Positions 61,559-64,000 of a DNA stretch of 64,000 nucleotides are shown here, piece after piece. Position numbers and translations under genes: made by a program. Source of the DNA: Hydractinia symbiolongicarpus (taxonomy: Eukaryota > Cnidaria > Hydrozoa > Anthoathecata > Hydractiniidae); NCBI RefSeq assembly GCF_029227915.1, contig NC_079884.1, positions 20,274,001-20,338,000 on the forward strand, given 5' to 3'. The notes beneath the pieces were generated by a model that saw nothing but the letters and a program-made list of their open reading frames with translations, was not told where the DNA came from and ran no database searches. Numbering within the stretch: position 1 is the stretch's first letter; every line of letters starts with the position of its first letter.

Positions 61559-61877
61559 TTATTCTTCCAAAGCGTTGAAAAGTTGCTCGTGTTTTAACAT
61601 CTTCACCAAATTCATATCTTTCGGAAAGATTGTCACTCTTCTTGCATGTATAGCACACAAATTTGTATCTTCCAGAAATCGAATGAGAAAAGCTTCCGCA
61701 GCTTCTTGTAAAGCCTCTAATGCTTTTGATTGAATTCGAAAATCTTGTCTATTTGCTGATTTGTTGATAGTCTCCTTCACCAGACGGCAGAAACTTAATT
61801 TAGGTATCAAGAAATGAGTGGATCTTTGATAAAAACGAATTTCTTTCAAAGCACGTGTGCCGGGGTGTGTTCTGCGC
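61559..61877 (-). CDS. CENPA: CENP-A-like centromeric histone H3, histone-fold exon
   Basis: CENP-A replaces H3 in centromeric nucleosomes and seeds the kinetochore. This exon starts after acceptor TGTTTAG at 61878 and encodes the whole histone fold to the stop. It reads HPGTRALKEI, then YQRSTHFLIPKLSFCRLV, then ALQEAAEAFL, EDTNLCAIHARRVTIFPKD and a divergent end, HEQLFNALEE. Features against ordinary H3 are the loop-1 segment (NKSANRQDFRIQ, longer by at least one residue), QEAAEAFL as in vertebrate CENP-A, and a C-terminal tail extending past RRIRG. The N-terminal tail exon is missing from this model. The first codon is split, so it must lie further right on the minus strand, and none was recognised. 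About 105 residues are seen. Confidence 0.88.
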
Positions 61878-62076
61878 CTAAACAATTATGACTATTTTAC
61901 GGAAAGATACTAACACAGAAATCATGATGCTCGTGAGCAAATTCAAACATGTAAATCACTTGAAAATTAGTTCAAAGGAACGACCCATTTGTTCGAAGTA
62001 GCAATCAGGTAAACTTCTCACATGCAGTCCAAAATATACATCAACAGCGGTTTTTACCCTATACCTGTTGCGTCTT
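61878..62076. other. Intron or upstream region of the CENP-A-like gene
   Basis: The region 5' of the exon in transcript sense shows no clear N-terminal tail exon. A short MGRSFELIF frame near 61990-61960 is not convincing. Confidence 0.3.
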
Positions 62077-62079
62077 TTA

Positions 62080-62638
62080 AGGCGGCGATACACGATCCGT
62101 TTAATAAAATTCGATTAATTGGATCGTGTATCATGTAAAAATCGTATGCTTTCGGCATTCTCAGACTAGTCAAATTCGATTTTTAAAAAGTCGGACCGGT
62201 TCAAATTTTTCGATTAATCGAAAGGTTTTTAGCCAATCAAAATGCTTAAAATCTTTACATCAAATGTGCGTTCTTGCCGTCAAAAAAGGATAAAACAGAA
62301 ATTAACGAGATTTTTATCAGTGAATGAAGCTTATTAACAGAAAAGTTACAAATAACACACTCAGTTTCTAACGTTTTTTAACGTTAGTTGTTATAATAAT
62401 AACTGTAAAAGGAGCGAGTTCAACTCTGTCTTCACTCTCTAAAGACATTTTATCGAAAGTAAATTATCAAAAATCTGTTCAGTTTTTTATTAATGTTCAA
62501 TATAATTTCGATAAATAAAATTCGATTAATTGGATAGTGTACCATCACATTGCCACCTGTTAAGTTTCGATTAAATTATAATGCTTAATATAATTTCGAC
62601 AAATTGAATTCGAATAATCGGATCGTGTATCAACGCCT
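62080..62638. mobile_element. 559-bp MITE with TTA duplication
   Basis: Inverted ends AGGCGKYGATACACGATCCG are flanked by TTA (62077-62079 and 62639-62641), as in PIF/Harbinger-type elements. The interior matches 1630-2232 in the same orientation. It encodes nothing. This copy keeps both termini, so it defines the family. Confidence 0.8.
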
Positions 62639-62641
62639 TTA

Positions 62642-63738
62642 GGGCTCCTTAATGCAGGGAGGAGCCGGGGTGGTAAACCTTAAATTTTCTTGCCTTAAAT
62701 CACGTTAATTTTTACGAGAACTTCCGATTTTAAAGTTCATGTTGACTATTTAGCGCGATTATAAGCAAAATAACGCTGATTTAATTCTGTAATTATTTTC
62801 GTTGATGACATACATTAAGTACGAAAAATTTTCGGTCTTTTTTCTTTTCGGACCATACATTTTCGGACGTTTTTTCAGCCTAATTTCGGGTGTTTGCTTA
62901 ATTTTTGTAAAGCTCCAAATTACTGAGAGAGACACCAAAATTATATTTTAAATCGATGAAACCTATGAACCAATATACACATTCAAGTAAAAGTGAGAGT
63001 GAAACTATTATTACATACATCTTTGATTACCTGATGAGACGAGAGACACGAAATTGACAAAGACGAGGAAGAGAAATAAAAATAAATTTTGTTTAGACAA
63101 TAAATCTTCAAAAAAAGTTCCATTGATAAAAATAAACTGTTTTGAAAAGTTGGGCGAAAAACAGTAGTTTGAAAAATTTCGGACGTTTAAAAATTTTGAA
63201 CACAAAAAATTTCGGACGTTATTAAATTCGGACTTTTCAAATGTCTAAAAATAAAAACGTGCGAATTTTTTTGTATTTAATGTAAGTTCAATAACATGAA
63301 CACTTTGTTGTAGATTTTCATGGGGCAAATGAAAAGAAGGAAAATTCAAAATAGAATCTTTCACAAGATTTATATATCGATCACTTTTTTATTTGTTTGT
63401 TTGCGCAACTCGCATTAAAATATCAATTTTTTTTCACCTGATAACTGACGGTCTCAAAATGTTTGTACGTAATACTTAATTTAGAATTAGGATACAATGC
63501 GGTACTTTGTTTTAAAAGCATCAAAACCTGATAGTACTTTCTATAAACAAGGCCAATATTGTTTTAAAGTCATCAAAAACAGAAAATTTTGATCCAAAAC
63601 CATGAAAACACGACCTTAAAAATTCTTTTGCTATAGTGCGAAGTAAGTGAGGAGCGCGAACCGCAAATTAGGCTTACCAGTGATAACAGCTTACTCACTG
63701 AGGGTCAAAGAAACAATGGATCAATCCATCTTTGGATA
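62642..63738. other. No gene seen
   Basis: AT-rich spacer. A repeated TTTCGGAC motif (62830, 62851, 62863, 63178, 63211) in both spacings suggests another degraded repeat. Confidence 0.35.
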
Positions 63739-63978
63739 TCAATTAATCATAAAATTATCAACAAACTTTAACTGAGGCCAGTCTCGTTTGTTAGTGAATT
63801 TTATTTTATAAATTATTCCCAGAGCGCTGAGAGTGAAGTGAGATTTCACAGTCGACGGCAGTGAGTTGTTAAGGAATAATATCCGTTTACCATTGATTTC
63901 CACATGGTAATGCGGAATATAATGAACTTTATGTAGTTTTTTGTAAAAATTTTCTGTTAAGGTAGTGTAACCCATCAT
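63739..63978 (-). other. Open frame of unknown nature
   Basis: A 79-codon minus-strand frame containing KLHKVHYIPHYHVEINGKR and NKRDWPQLKFVDNF looks protein-like in composition. It matches no family I know, lies at the window edge and ends at a stop at 63739. It may be the last exon of a gene that continues to the right, or chance. Confidence 0.3.
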
Positions 63979-64000
63979 TTATTAATTACTTTAGAAATTG

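Overview
The window is AT-rich eukaryotic DNA from an animal. It holds intron-rich genes with GT-AG splice sites, and most of the space between them is transposon debris. Gene content (KIF18A, ADAM10, RNF141, isovaleryl-CoA dehydrogenase, CENP-A homologues), the AT bias and the mix of Ginger-, Tigger-, Helitron-like and non-LTR elements suggest an early-branching metazoan. I favour a cnidarian, but this is inference. No prokaryotic operons, CRISPR arrays or rRNA genes are visible.

Layout. 1-3.5 kb: two inverted-repeat DNA elements and unassigned sequence. 3.5-5.5 kb (+): an isovaleryl-CoA dehydrogenase-like gene with a frame break and two in-frame stops. 7.0-12.3 kb (-): an RNF141-like RING E3 ligase that includes a 25-nt microexon. 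13-15.6 kb: two TA-flanked DNA transposons; the second is Tigger-like and carries a divergent passenger gene on its other strand. 16.9-18.9 kb: a 5'-truncated, decayed non-LTR retrotransposon. 19.6-25 kb: a tRNA-derived SINE, a 128-bp tandem repeat and a 1.46-kb inverted-repeat element that holds a minisatellite and a cluster of seven related hairpins. 25.4-38.5 kb (+): a complete kinesin-8 (KIF18A-like) gene in eleven exons. Its 5.1-kb intron encloses a complete six-exon gene on the opposite strand for a glutamate-receptor-like channel with a potassium-channel selectivity filter. 39.3-47.6 kb: repeats, including a Ginger transposon inserted into a non-LTR reverse transcriptase with a 4-bp target duplication, and several MITEs and satellites. 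47.9-56.3 kb (+): a complete ADAM10-like metalloprotease in six exons. 56.3-64 kb: repeats and the histone-fold exon of a CENP-A-like centromeric histone (-).

The host genes do not form a pathway. KIF18A and CENP-A both act at kinetochores or mitotic chromosomes, but they lie 23 kb apart among unrelated genes. The most unusual items are the nested K+-filter glutamate-receptor-like channel, the hairpin cluster with a constant core and variable but complementary arms, and the Tigger element with a passenger ORF. All exon structures were read by eye from splice signals, reading phase and remembered family alignments. No database search was run.
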